Positions 1 to 5,361 are shown, numbered from the stretch's first letter. The stretch: 8,811 nt of DNA from Candidatus Portnoybacteria bacterium CG_4_10_14_0_2_um_filter_44_20 (GCA_002792395.1 PFOG01000164.1:1-8811), one strand, 5' to 3'. Notes: generated by a model from the sequence alone, not told the origin. Translations and numbers: made by a program.

Positions 1-14
1 CGGACAAGGAGCTA

Positions 15-20
15 TATATT
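15..20 (+). promoter_or_regulatory. Possible -10 box (TATATT) for the 141-aa gene
   Basis: TATATT at 15-20 would place a transcription start near 27, giving a leader of about 30 nt that includes the strong ribosome binding site at 45-51. The matching -35 would lie at or beyond the window edge, so the call rests on one hexamer in AT-rich DNA. The first 58 bases could instead be the tail of an upstream transcription unit. Confidence 0.3.
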
Positions 21-58
21 AAGAATATTCATGCTGTTTTACAAAAGGAGGATTTGCC

Positions 59-484
59 GTGATGTTTGAATGGTTTAGGAAGCGACAAGGGGTTAAGGCC
101 ACGACGCCGCCAATACCAAAGAGAAGTTTTTGGGAAGTGATAGATGAAGGGACTCTTAGATTGTTGGTGGAACAAACCGGTCCGTACGTGTTGGGTTCGT
201 CCACCAAGGCAGAGCTTTTGTATGGCGCCCTATCGGAAGCTGAAGCAAGACTTCTGGATAGCGCTTTGGCAGAGCTTTTAATGATGTTGGTGCTTATGGA
301 GAGCGGATACCAGCTAATTTTTTGCCGTGTGGGCAACAAGATAAATTACGTGCCGGCTTGGGCAAAGTATCCGCTTCGACTGACGCGGGTCAGAAATTTA
401 CTTGAGGATGGGCTTGAAGATGATTTGGCAGCCGCGTCGGCCCTTGATGAGGATATGTTAGAGTATTTGACTGTGATGTGGTAA
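59..484 (+). CDS. Hypothetical protein, 141 aa
   Basis: I do not recognise this protein. Translation can start at GTG 59 or ATG 62, which are adjacent in frame. The SD sequence AAGGAGG at 45-51 lies 7 nt before GTG and 10 nt before ATG, so both are possible, and the protein changes by only one residue. There is no signal peptide or convincing membrane segment. The first ~25 residues are basic and Pro-rich. Residues ~27-82 look helical, with the stretch LSEAEARLLDSALAELLMMLVLMESGY. The C-terminal ~30 residues are acidic (EDGLEDD, LDEDMLE) and end in Trp. No Cys-cluster, HTH or catalytic motif stands out. The gene is followed 16 nt later by a strong terminator, so it ends a transcription unit separate from argS. 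The good SD, terminator and codon-like composition make it a real gene; its function is unknown. Confidence 0.75.
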   Translation: MMFEWFRKRQGVKATTPPIPKRSFWEVIDEGTLRLLVEQTGPYVLGSSTKAELLYGALSEAEARLLDSALAELLMMLVLMESGYQLIFCRVGNKINYVPAWAKYPLRLTRVRNLLEDGLEDDLAAASALDEDMLEYLTVMW

Positions 485-500
485 ATAAAAACAAAAAGAT

Positions 501-523
501 AGGGCCACTTGGGTGGCCTTTTT
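501..523 (+). terminator. Intrinsic terminator after the 141-aa gene
   Basis: A perfect 6-bp stem, GGCCAC (503-508) with GTGGCC (513-518), encloses a TTGG loop and is followed directly by TTTTT (519-523). A-rich sequence just upstream of the stem can pair with the T run. It separates the first gene from argS, so argS needs its own promoter in the ~30 nt that remain before its start codon. Confidence 0.87.
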
Positions 524-531
524 AAATTTTC

Positions 532-548
532 TGTTATATTGTTATACT
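532..548 (+). promoter_or_regulatory. Probable argS promoter giving a very short or absent leader
   Basis: Only 31 nt lie between the upstream terminator and the argS ATG at 555. They hold two -10-like hexamers: TATATT at 535-540, preceded by TG at 532-533 (extended -10 form), and TATACT at 543-548. The first would give a leader of about 8 nt; the second would start transcription at or next to the A of the ATG. No -35 match and no SD are visible, so argS is probably translated from a leaderless or near-leaderless mRNA. Confidence 0.45.
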
Positions 549-554
549 TAAATT

Positions 555-2168
555 ATGATTCGAGACGAAATCAAAAAAATAATCCAAAAAGCCGCAAAAT
601 TCCACTGGAACATTGATTTGGAATTGGATCAGATCAAAATTGATTATTCGCCGGAGGGATTTGGCGACTATTCAACGAACGTGGCGATGTTTTTGGCTAA
701 AGAAGCCAGAAGTAACCCGATGGAGACAGCAGAAGAAATTGCGGACGAGATCCTGAAACGAGTTCAGGATGACACGATAGAAGATATTAAAGCGGTTAAG
801 CCGGGGTTTCTTAATTTTTATCTAACAAGAGGAATTTTACAGAATGTCGTGGCGGAAATAAATGAAGCTGGTAGAAGGTATGGTGATTCAAGTATGGGGA
901 AAGGGCAAAAGATTCATCTGGATTTTGTTTCCGCGAATCCTACGGGGCCGGTACATATCGGTAATGCCCGTGGCGGACCGTTCGGCGACGTTTTGGCGAA
1001 TATTTTGGAAAAAGTCGGATTTAAGACACTTCGTGAATATTACGTGAATGACACCGGCGGTCAGGCTGAGATCTTGGGTCATTCGATCATCGGTGATGAG
1101 CAAGCTCAATATCAGGGAGGGTACATTGAGGAATTGCGGAAGAAGATATCAGAGAAAGATCCCGGAAAAGCTGGAGAACAAGGCGTGAAAATTATTCTAG
1201 AGGATATTATCAAGCCGTCAATGGAAAAATTAGGGATTCGGTTTGATAATTGGTTCTCGGAAAGAGAACTGCAAAAAAGCGGCAAAGTAGATAAAGCCCT
1301 GGATCTTTTAAGGGGCAAAAATTTAATTTATGAAAATGATGGCGCCCTTTGGTTTAGGTCTACGAATTTTGGTGACGATAAAGACCGGGTTGTTGTTAAA
1401 TCAAGCGGCGAAAAAACGTATTTTGGCTCAGATATTGCCTATCATAAAGAAAAAATTGACCTTGGATTTGATAAATTAATTGATATCTGGGGGGCTGACC
1501 ATCATGGAGATGTGAAAAGGATGAAGGGCGCCATGGAAGCGCTTGGTTATAAGGATAAGCTGGAAATTATACTGACACAGTTTGTACGAGTTTTAACAGA
1601 AGGCAAGGAAATGAAAATGTCAAAGAGGGCGGGAACTTATGTTAGTATTGATGATTTGATCGAAGAAGTAGGAAAAGACGCAACAAGGTTTTTCTTTCTT
1701 ATGTACAGCGCCGATACGCATATGAACTTTGATATGGATTTAGCCAAGGAGCGGAGCGAGAAAAACCCGGTTTATTATGTTCAGTACGCGCACGCGAGGA
1801 TCTGCAGTATTTTTAGAAAATATAATCCTTCGACCGTGCTCAGGACAAGTGCGAAAAACGCTAAAGAGTATGCGAAAAACGCGAACTTAGAATTGCTGGA
1901 GCATGAAACAGAATCAAAGTTGATAAAACAACTGATAAAATTTCCGGAGATCATTGAAGATGTCGCCAAAGATTATCAGGTCCATCGATTGCCGCACTAC
2001 GCGATAGAGTTGGTCAAGACTTTCCACAAATTATACGAAGATTGCCGGGTGATAGATGAAAAAGCGCCCGAATTAACGCAGGCGCGGTTGGCTTTGGTTC
2101 GAGCGACGCAAATTACTTTAAAAAACACCCTTGATTTGATGGGTATTAGCGCGCCGGAGAAGATGTGA
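555..2168 (+). CDS. argS: Arginyl-tRNA synthetase
   Basis: Cytoplasmic class I aminoacyl-tRNA synthetase that charges tRNA-Arg with arginine using ATP. The N-terminal additional domain shows GDYSTNVAM (residues ~38-46) and VKPGFLNFYL (~80-89). The catalytic domain shows GPVHIGNARGG with the HIGH signature as H134-I-G-N137, and the KMSKS-type loop KMSKR at 354-358. The DALR anticodon-binding domain begins near NPVYYVQYAHARI (~405-417). At 537 aa it is close to the family norm. ATG 555 is chosen because the protein begins as ArgRS normally does; there is no SD (see the promoter entry). Two segments look foreign to the family: I66-D72, coded by a perfect palindrome, and P425-N444, coded by a palindrome-like sequence plus a 7-residue tandem repeat (AKNAKEY/AKNANLE). 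Both are in frame and should lie in loops, so the enzyme is expected to be functional. It is transcribed alone and converges on the fmdB-like gene. Confidence 0.97.
   Translation: MIRDEIKKIIQKAAKFHWNIDLELDQIKIDYSPEGFGDYSTNVAMFLAKEARSNPMETAEEIADEILKRVQDDTIEDIKAVKPGFLNFYLTRGILQNVVAEINEAGRRYGDSSMGKGQKIHLDFVSANPTGPVHIGNARGGPFGDVLANILEKVGFKTLREYYVNDTGGQAEILGHSIIGDEQAQYQGGYIEELRKKISEKDPGKAGEQGVKIILEDIIKPSMEKLGIRFDNWFSERELQKSGKVDKALDLLRGKNLIYENDGALWFRSTNFGDDKDRVVVKSSGEKTYFGSDIAYHKEKIDLGFDKLIDIWGADHHGDVKRMKGAMEALGYKDKLEIILTQFVRVLTEGKEMKMSKRAGTYVSIDDLIEEVGKDATRFFFLMYSADTHMNFDMDLAKERSEKNPVYYVQYAHARICSIFRKYNPSTVLRTSAKNAKEYAKNANLELLEHETESKLIKQLIKFPEIIEDVAKDYQVHRLPHYAIELVKTFHKLYEDCRVIDEKAPELTQARLALVRATQITLKNTLDLMGISAPEKM
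750..770 (+). repeat. Palindromic repeat inserted in frame in argS
   Basis: Perfect 8-bp arms ATCCTGAA (750-757) and TTCAGGAT (763-770) enclose the 5-nt loop ACGAG. The 21 nt fall exactly on seven codons, I66-LKRVQ-D72. From memory, this palindrome and its peptide (LKRVQDD) recur in many unrelated bacterial genomes as a short dispersed repeat; I cannot search for copies here. In other ArgRS proteins this loop, between the helix ending AEEIA and the strand before VKPGF, is variable, which would tolerate an insertion. Confidence 0.6.
1826..1847 (+). repeat. Short dispersed-type repeat in the ArgRS linker
   Basis: The sequence reads TCCTTCGAC, then CGT, then GCTCAGGACA. It is close to a short repeat that I remember as common in metagenome-derived bacterial genomes (CCTTCGAC, a 3-nt variable centre, CTCAGG). 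Outer arms TCCT and AGGA are complementary and the rest pairs poorly. It codes P425-STVLR-T431 of ArgRS and directly abuts the tandem repeat that follows. Membership of a repeat family is recalled, not tested. Confidence 0.45.
1850..1887 (+). repeat. 21-nt-period tandem repeat in argS, related to the array upstream of the trmB-like gene
   Basis: GCGAAAAACGC occurs at 1851-1861 and again at 1872-1882, exactly 21 nt apart, so seven codons are repeated (AKNAKEY then AKNANLE, residues 433-446). Aligned without gaps, 1850-1887 matches 5271-5308 at 32 of 38 positions, and the upstream array has the same 21-nt period. The likeness of a coding linker to a non-coding regulatory region suggests a shared dispersed repeat rather than protein-driven similarity. 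Confidence 0.65.
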
Positions 2169-2188
2169 TGCCAGATACAATCGCCGGC

Positions 2189-2404
2189 TTAGTGGTGACA
2201 ATTTGAGCAGGTTCCAGATGAGCAGGAATGGCAGGTGTGGCCGGATGTAATTTTACTATTCGAAGATTTGGCGCAAAAGGCGGAGAAAAGCTTCTCTGTT
2301 TTTTTGTGTCCACATTTCGGACACGAGACAGTTTCTGATTTTTTCAGAACCAGCTGCTCAAATTTCTTTCTACATTTTTTACATCGGAATTCATAAATTG
2401 GCAT
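2189..2404 (-). CDS. FmdB-type zinc ribbon protein, 71 aa
   Basis: Small zinc-binding protein of the FmdB family (putative regulatory protein). The start MPIYEFRCKKC is diagnostic: two CxxC knuckles at C8/C11 and C28/C31 (CPKCG) would bind one zinc ion. The C-terminal ~28 residues add a second Cys/His-rich patch (C44, H56, C58, H59, C61, C66, C69, H70, H71), which is likely disordered or a second metal site. The ATG lies 14 nt after the stop of the LigB-like gene and has no evident SD, so translation is probably coupled to that gene. It is the last gene of the three-gene minus-strand run, and its stop faces the argS stop across 20 nt that hold no clear T-tailed terminator. FmdB was named from the formamidase/amide regulators; what this small CPR-like version does is not known. 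Confidence 0.85.
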   Translation of the reverse strand: MPIYEFRCKKCRKKFEQLVLKKSETVSCPKCGHKKTEKLFSAFCAKSSNSKITSGHTCHSCSSGTCSNCHH

Positions 2405-2418
2405 AGCAGTTTTGGAGA

Positions 2419-3210
2419 TCAGCTTAGGTTGGCTTTGGCTACGAGATACCCCACTCCGAAAGGAGCTTCATACGACAGTATCTCAAAATTATACTTTAAT
2501 CCAGACAAGGCGCCAAGCAGAATAATGATCGAACGCAATCCGCATTCCCCCGCTTCTTCGATCAGAGAGGGGTCCATATTCAGAATTTTTTCGGAATCAT
2601 TTTTTTTCAGCAAGTCGATTAGTTTTTCGTCGAATTCTTTTCCACGGGGCGAGTAGCCGACCGGCGCGTCTGGGGTGACACGGTGCGACAGATCGCCAGA
2701 AGCGACAACGGCGATTTTTCCATCACTTTTTCCAATAGCCTCACCGATGGCTTGGCCGAAATTGAAATGTGTTTGGAGGCTTAGAGGCGAAAAAGCAATG
2801 GGAATCACTTTGGCGGAATGATAGTCTTGCGTCAGATAATAAAGCGGCACCAACGAGCCGTGGTCAAGTTGCGGGATGTCAACCGAACCGACGGGAATAC
2901 CATTTTTTAGAGCCGCTTCTTTGATTGCGCTAACCACTTCCAAATTATTTTTAAAAGACAGTGTTGTTTTAAAATCGCCGAATTGAGAAAAGTCGCCCCT
3001 TAATTCTTTGGAAACCGTGATAGACATTTGGTCATATTGCATCGGTCCATGCGGCGAAATAATGATGACTGTGTTTGGTTTGGCTGAACAAAAATATTCG
3101 GCCAATTTTTTCATGGCCCCAACTGTTTTCCTTGTTTTGTTTAATTCTTTGCCGCCAACCGACGGGATAATAATCGGTGGATGGGGGCAAATAGAAGCAA
3201 AAACTAACAT
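2419..3210 (-). CDS. LigB-superfamily (class III extradiol dioxygenase fold) protein of the AmmeMemoRadiSam type
   Basis: 263 aa with the hallmarks of the class III extradiol dioxygenase/Memo fold: N-terminal PHPP with H10, SPHG with H54, DHG at 116-118, SGDLSH at 171-176 (H176), a GECG turn at 221-224 and C-terminal GVGY (252-255). H10, H54 and H176 are candidate metal ligands. The N-terminus (ICPHPPIIIPSVGG) resembles the LigB-like domain often fused in front of AMMECR1 in other bacteria, more than the classical Memo start. Here the AMMECR1 gene lies 21 nt upstream as a separate ORF, which supports a joint function. The radical-SAM member of the AmmeMemoRadiSam group is not in the window. 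The ATG has no obvious SD. The substrate is unknown; the name 'aromatic ring-opening dioxygenase' would be inherited from the fold and should not be taken literally. Confidence 0.85.
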   Translation of the reverse strand: MLVFASICPHPPIIIPSVGGKELNKTRKTVGAMKKLAEYFCSAKPNTVIIISPHGPMQYDQMSITVSKELRGDFSQFGDFKTTLSFKNNLEVVSAIKEAALKNGIPVGSVDIPQLDHGSLVPLYYLTQDYHSAKVIPIAFSPLSLQTHFNFGQAIGEAIGKSDGKIAVVASGDLSHRVTPDAPVGYSPRGKEFDEKLIDLLKKNDSEKILNMDPSLIEEAGECGLRSIIILLGALSGLKYNFEILSYEAPFGVGYLVAKANLS

Positions 3211-3231
3211 CTGAATGTTGTTTATCTGAAT

Positions 3232-3774
3232 TTATTCTGTATATTTTTCCACTTCAAATCTATACATTTCAACATTTTCCTTGGCCGGATTGATTCCGGC
3301 TTTCTGGCAACAGACAAGGAATTGTTCTTGCGGCGTGTCGATGCCGTCTAAATCAGGCAGCAGCAGGCCGGTTTTATACTGATAGTCAACGCTTTTGACT
3401 ATCAGTCCATGCTTCTTTGGGTCATGATTTTCTAAATCCAGGATTTGTTCCGGTTCATTGAGTAGGGAGACTTCGAAAGTTAAATGGTCTAATTCGTGAA
3501 GCTCCACCGGATCAAAGCGGTTATCGCGGACTGCGGCGGCTATGGCGTTATCAATTATCTCTTGCGGCAGATTTTCTTTGGTCGGCAGATAGGTGCCGAT
3601 ACAGCCTCTTAGTTGATCGCCCTTTTTGATCGTTACAAAAACCCCGCATTTCTTGGTGTAGAAATGTTCCGGCAGGTTCTGTGGGGTGGCAGGAGCATTA
3701 CCGTGCTCAAGATAGTTTTTGATCGCCTGTTTGGCCAGTTGGCAATAAATATTTTGGGTGTCCATAATCACCAT
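3232..3774 (-). CDS. AMMECR1 domain protein (AmmeMemoRadiSam system protein A type)
   Basis: 180 aa covering one AMMECR1 domain. The family signature LRGCIGT is at residues 55-61, with the near-invariant C58, followed by the conserved AAAVRDNRF (~79-87) and FEVSLL (~99-104). The family is found in all domains of life, and human AMMECR1 is linked to a developmental syndrome. The bacterial protein is thought to be an enzyme working with a Memo/LigB-like protein and a radical SAM enzyme, but no reaction is established. Start choice is uncertain: ATG 3774 and an in-frame ATG at 3765 (MDTQ) are both possible and neither has a good SD. It is the first gene of the minus-strand run and has a consensus -10 just upstream. 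It is in the same frame as the next ORF, but a TAA and 21 nt separate them. Confidence 0.92.
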   Translation of the reverse strand: MVIMDTQNIYCQLAKQAIKNYLEHGNAPATPQNLPEHFYTKKCGVFVTIKKGDQLRGCIGTYLPTKENLPQEIIDNAIAAAVRDNRFDPVELHELDHLTFEVSLLNEPEQILDLENHDPKKHGLIVKSVDYQYKTGLLLPDLDGIDTPQEQFLVCCQKAGINPAKENVEMYRFEVEKYTE

Positions 3775-3798
3775 TTTCTTTTTAAGCTATCTGATACT

Positions 3799-3804
3799 AT
3801 TATA
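3799..3804 (-). promoter_or_regulatory. -10 box (TATAAT) for the AMMECR1-LigB-FmdB run
   Basis: A perfect TATAAT is read on the minus strand from 3804 to 3799, which predicts a start near 3792 and a leader of roughly 18 nt. No good -35 sits 16-18 nt upstream; the expected place is an AT-rich stretch next to the terminator of the neighbouring minus-strand unit. The terminator just before it supports an independent promoter here. Confidence 0.55.
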
Positions 3805-3838
3805 TACAAACATAAGTAAAAAAAGATAGGTTTGGTAT

Positions 3839-3866
3839 AAAAAAGAGCAGGCTATTACACCCGCCC
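3839..3866 (-). terminator. Intrinsic terminator after the HD hydrolase gene
   Basis: On the minus strand, GGGCGGGT (3866-3859) and GCCTGCTC (3852-3845) form an 8-bp RNA stem that includes G-U pairs, around the loop GTAATA, followed at once by TTTTTT (3844-3839). It lies 12 nt past the HD gene's stop and ends that two-gene unit just before the AMMECR1 promoter. Confidence 0.8.
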
Positions 3867-3878
3867 TAAAAGATAGTT

Positions 3879-4454
3879 TTATCTTCCGTTTGTCACGGCA
3901 CAGATTTTACTTATTTCCTCGGCTAATTTTTTATTTATTTCTTTGGCCCAGGGGAGGATATATTTTTCGGTTTCGTCCACGAACTTTCTTTTCCGCTTTT
4001 GGTCCCACGATTTCATGTCGCGCAGATTGTGCAACCGATCGGCCAGTTTAACGATTTTTGTTTTCCGATCCGCATTTCTGACCTGCTCGATATATTCTTC
4101 TTCTTTCCTTGTGGCGCCGGTTTTTCTCTCCGCGGCGCTGACTTTGGTTAAGAGGGCGATTGCATTGCTGACTTCTCTGCCGAAAATGTGTTGGATATCA
4201 TCGTTGGTCAGCATAAAAGATTCTTCGTCAATGTCATGAATGAGGGCGATGATGATGGTGTCGCGGTCAGAGACGTTAGCTTCTTTTATCAGTATGAGCG
4301 CAGTTCCTTTTACGTGTTCGAAATAGCGTTCGCCGCTATCCCGGGTCTGGTTGCGGTGCCCATATTTTGCCAGTCGGTAAGCCAGCATTATTTTCTCAAC
4401 ATCTTCTTCCCAGAATTTCTGACGGAGAAGTTTTTCGAAACCGTTCCGGTTCAT
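3879..4454 (-). CDS. Stand-alone RelA/SpoT-type HD hydrolase (MESH1-like, probable ppGpp hydrolase)
   Basis: 191 aa, the size of a small alarmone hydrolase (single HD domain) and too short for a bifunctional Rel. The features follow the Rel/SpoT hydrolase order: YGHRNQTRDSGERYFEHV (31-48, compare AHxGQxRxSGExYxxH) with H47; HDIDEES (73-79) with H73-D74; and KLADRLHNLR (136-145) with D139. H47, H73, D74 and D139 are the expected Mn-binding set. The catalytic Glu-Asp pair of Rel proteins is Glu-Glu here (E77-E78). The synthetase, TGS and ACT domains are absent. The SD GAGGA (4466-4462) lies 7 nt before ATG 4454, inside the 20-nt gap after the 200-aa gene, so the two genes form an operon. Expected role: removing the 3'-pyrophosphate from (p)ppGpp. 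Other nucleotide substrates, such as NADPH, which animal MESH1 also uses, cannot be excluded. Confidence 0.85.
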   Translation of the reverse strand: MNRNGFEKLLRQKFWEEDVEKIMLAYRLAKYGHRNQTRDSGERYFEHVKGTALILIKEANVSDRDTIIIALIHDIDEESFMLTNDDIQHIFGREVSNAIALLTKVSAAERKTGATRKEEEYIEQVRNADRKTKIVKLADRLHNLRDMKSWDQKRKRKFVDETEKYILPWAKEINKKLAEEISKICAVTNGR

Positions 4455-4474
4455 CGTTTTGTCCTCTTTTTCGA

Positions 4475-5077
4475 CTATAAGTTTAAGTAAAGACCTTTAT
4501 AGACTTTGAATTGCGGTTCGGGGTATTTCAAGCGCAACTCTTTTTCTTTTTCTTCAGCGGCTATGCCCGATTCACCTAGGGGGATTATCGCGATGTCGAT
4601 TATTTTCCCAGCCGGGTCAATTGCCACAATAACGTGTTTCTCTTTCAGCCATTCGGGGAGTTCGTGTTTAAAATAGTCCCTTTCGTGCTGATCGAGCCAT
4701 GCCTTGATATGCATGGCATAAAAGATGTCGGGCACAACTACCCTTGTGTGGGGCAGGGCAACCGTGACCACATAAGCAGATGACCTGATTGGTGGATTGC
4801 AAAGAAAGCGCGTTTTGTCCCAAGCATCCATCGCGCTAAAAATTGCGTTCCTGATCGGTCCGTTGAAAACGTAGTTTTTTGTCGTGTCGTCTCCGTCGCT
4901 GTCATGGCCATGGATTACTATCTCGAATTTCAGATTACTGTTGATTTTTTCCCACTTACCTTTTTCCCACTGCTCAAAACATTCCAAGTCTTCTTTCGCC
5001 AGAGCAACTCTTTCGTGAAGGGCGCTGCGCACGAACTGCCTTAACTCGAAATCTTTCTCTTTTTCCCACGTTTTCAT
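4475..5077 (-). CDS. Hypothetical protein, 200 aa, first gene of the operon with the HD hydrolase
   Basis: I do not recognise this family. The start is firm: SD GGGAGG (5091-5086) lies 8 nt before ATG 5077. The N-terminal ~45 residues are charged and Trp-rich and probably helical (EKEKDFELRQFVRSALHERVALAKEDLECFEQWEKGKWEK). A His/Asp-rich turn follows, FEIVIHGHDSDGDD (residues 51-64), which could bind metal. Then come mixed alpha/beta segments (VVTVALPHTRVVVPDIFYAMHIKAW) and a core VIVAIDPAGKIIDIAIIPLGESG. It has no signal peptide or membrane segment, so it should be cytoplasmic. It is followed after 20 nt by the HD hydrolase and shares a terminator with it, which suggests a shared process. 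A synthetase, effector or partner role would be speculation from context. Confidence 0.8.
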   Translation of the reverse strand: MKTWEKEKDFELRQFVRSALHERVALAKEDLECFEQWEKGKWEKINSNLKFEIVIHGHDSDGDDTTKNYVFNGPIRNAIFSAMDAWDKTRFLCNPPIRSSAYVVTVALPHTRVVVPDIFYAMHIKAWLDQHERDYFKHELPEWLKEKHVIVAIDPAGKIIDIAIIPLGESGIAAEEKEKELRLKYPEPQFKVYKGLYLNL

Positions 5078-5204
5078 TTCTTTTTCCTCCCGCGTTCCTT
5101 TTTCAAAGATCTACTTTTAGAATAATCGATTTATTAAACATTGTCTTAAAAGTTTAACTTTACATTGTTATAGCGGTACAATATCAGGGAAGACAGTTTG
5201 TATA

Positions 5205-5271
5205 TTGACTTTTCCACGATTGCCGTGCTAAGATAATGTTGACGAAAATTGTCGTCAGTAAATACTATAAT
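5205..5271 (+). promoter_or_regulatory. Two tandem sigma70-like promoter units upstream of the trmB-like gene
   Basis: Unit 1 is TTGACT (5205-5210), N18, TAAGAT (5229-5234), with TG at 5226-5227 making an extended -10. Unit 2 is TTGACG (5239-5244), N18, TACTAT (5263-5268). The units are exactly 34 bp apart, and both run on into ATAATG, so GATAAT (5232-5237) and TATAAT (5266-5271) are alternative -10s with an over-long 21-nt spacer. Apart from the hexamers the two units are not similar, so this is not a simple duplication. Confidence 0.5.
5240..5257. promoter_or_regulatory. Palindrome with TGACGA arms, possible operator
   Basis: TGACGA (5240-5245) and TCGTCA (5252-5257) are perfect inverted arms around a 6-nt AT-rich centre, a geometry typical of a dimeric HTH site. 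It overlaps the second TTGACG -35 and the expected start point (~5241) of the first promoter, so a bound protein would block both. The ligand is not known; the adjacent TrmB-like protein is the simplest candidate. Confidence 0.45.
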
Positions 5272-5351
5272 GCGAAAAATACGAAAGTGAATGCGAAAAA
5301 TGCGAACTATTTTTTCGTATAATTTGCACACGTTTTTTGCAAAATCCGCAT
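5270..5351 (+). repeat. Array of ATRCGAA half-sites upstream of the trmB-like gene
   Basis: Forward half-sites: ATGCGAA 5270-5276, ATACGAA 5279-5285, ATGCGAA 5291-5297, ATGCGAA 5300-5306. They form two pairs, each with 9-bp spacing, and the pairs are 21 bp apart (two helical turns). Reverse half-sites: TTCGTAT 5314-5320, and TCCGCAT 5345-5351 with one mismatch. The fifth overlaps a perfect TATAAT (5318-5323). The arrangement suits cooperative binding of a repressor. The likeness of 5271-5308 to argS 1850-1887 means a dispersed repeat is an equally serious reading. Confidence 0.6.
5318..5323 (+). promoter_or_regulatory. Promoter-proximal -10 (TATAAT) for the trmB-like gene
   Basis: A perfect TATAAT predicts a start near 5330 and a 32-nt leader without an SD. 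Later -10-like sequences, CATTAT (5349-5354) and TATATT (5352-5357), would give a leaderless mRNA, CATTAT with TTGCAC (5324-5329) 19 nt upstream. I cannot decide between them; all lie within or next to the half-site array. Confidence 0.45.
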
Positions 5352-5361
5352 TATATTTTCC

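Larger units (their letters stand above)
5078..5361. other. Divergent regulatory region between the 200-aa gene and the trmB-like gene
   Basis: These 284 nt have no credible gene. They hold, from left to right: the SD of the 200-aa gene (5086-5091); an AT-rich stretch (5100-5200) that must include its minus-strand promoter, which I could not place with confidence (TATTCT on the minus strand near 5116-5121 is one option); two tandem promoter-like units (5205-5271); a palindrome (5240-5257); and an array of ATRCGAA half-sites running into the -10 and start of the trmB-like gene (5270-5351). Confidence 0.7.

Noticed and set aside
1781..1969. Minus-strand ORF inside argS containing VLSTVEG
   Set aside because: A shadow of argS; the peptide only reflects the dispersed-type repeat read on the other strand.
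2169..2188. Terminator between the convergent argS and fmdB-like genes
   Set aside because: Only a short GCC/GGC pairing is possible and no T run follows on either strand.
3211..3774. AMMECR1 and LigB-like ORFs are in the same frame, which could mean one gene broken by a stop
   Set aside because: In known fusions the LigB-like domain comes first. Here the order is reversed, a 21-nt gap follows the stop, and both domains look complete at their ends.
5270..5306. Regularly spaced repeats as a CRISPR array
   Set aside because: Units are 7 bp with 2-5 bp between them; there are no spacers of 25-40 nt and no cas gene.
5146..5331. Minus-strand 61-codon ORF in the divergent regulatory region
   Set aside because: Its Arg/Ile-rich repeats (RIFRIHFRIFRI) are just the half-site array read as protein; no SD.
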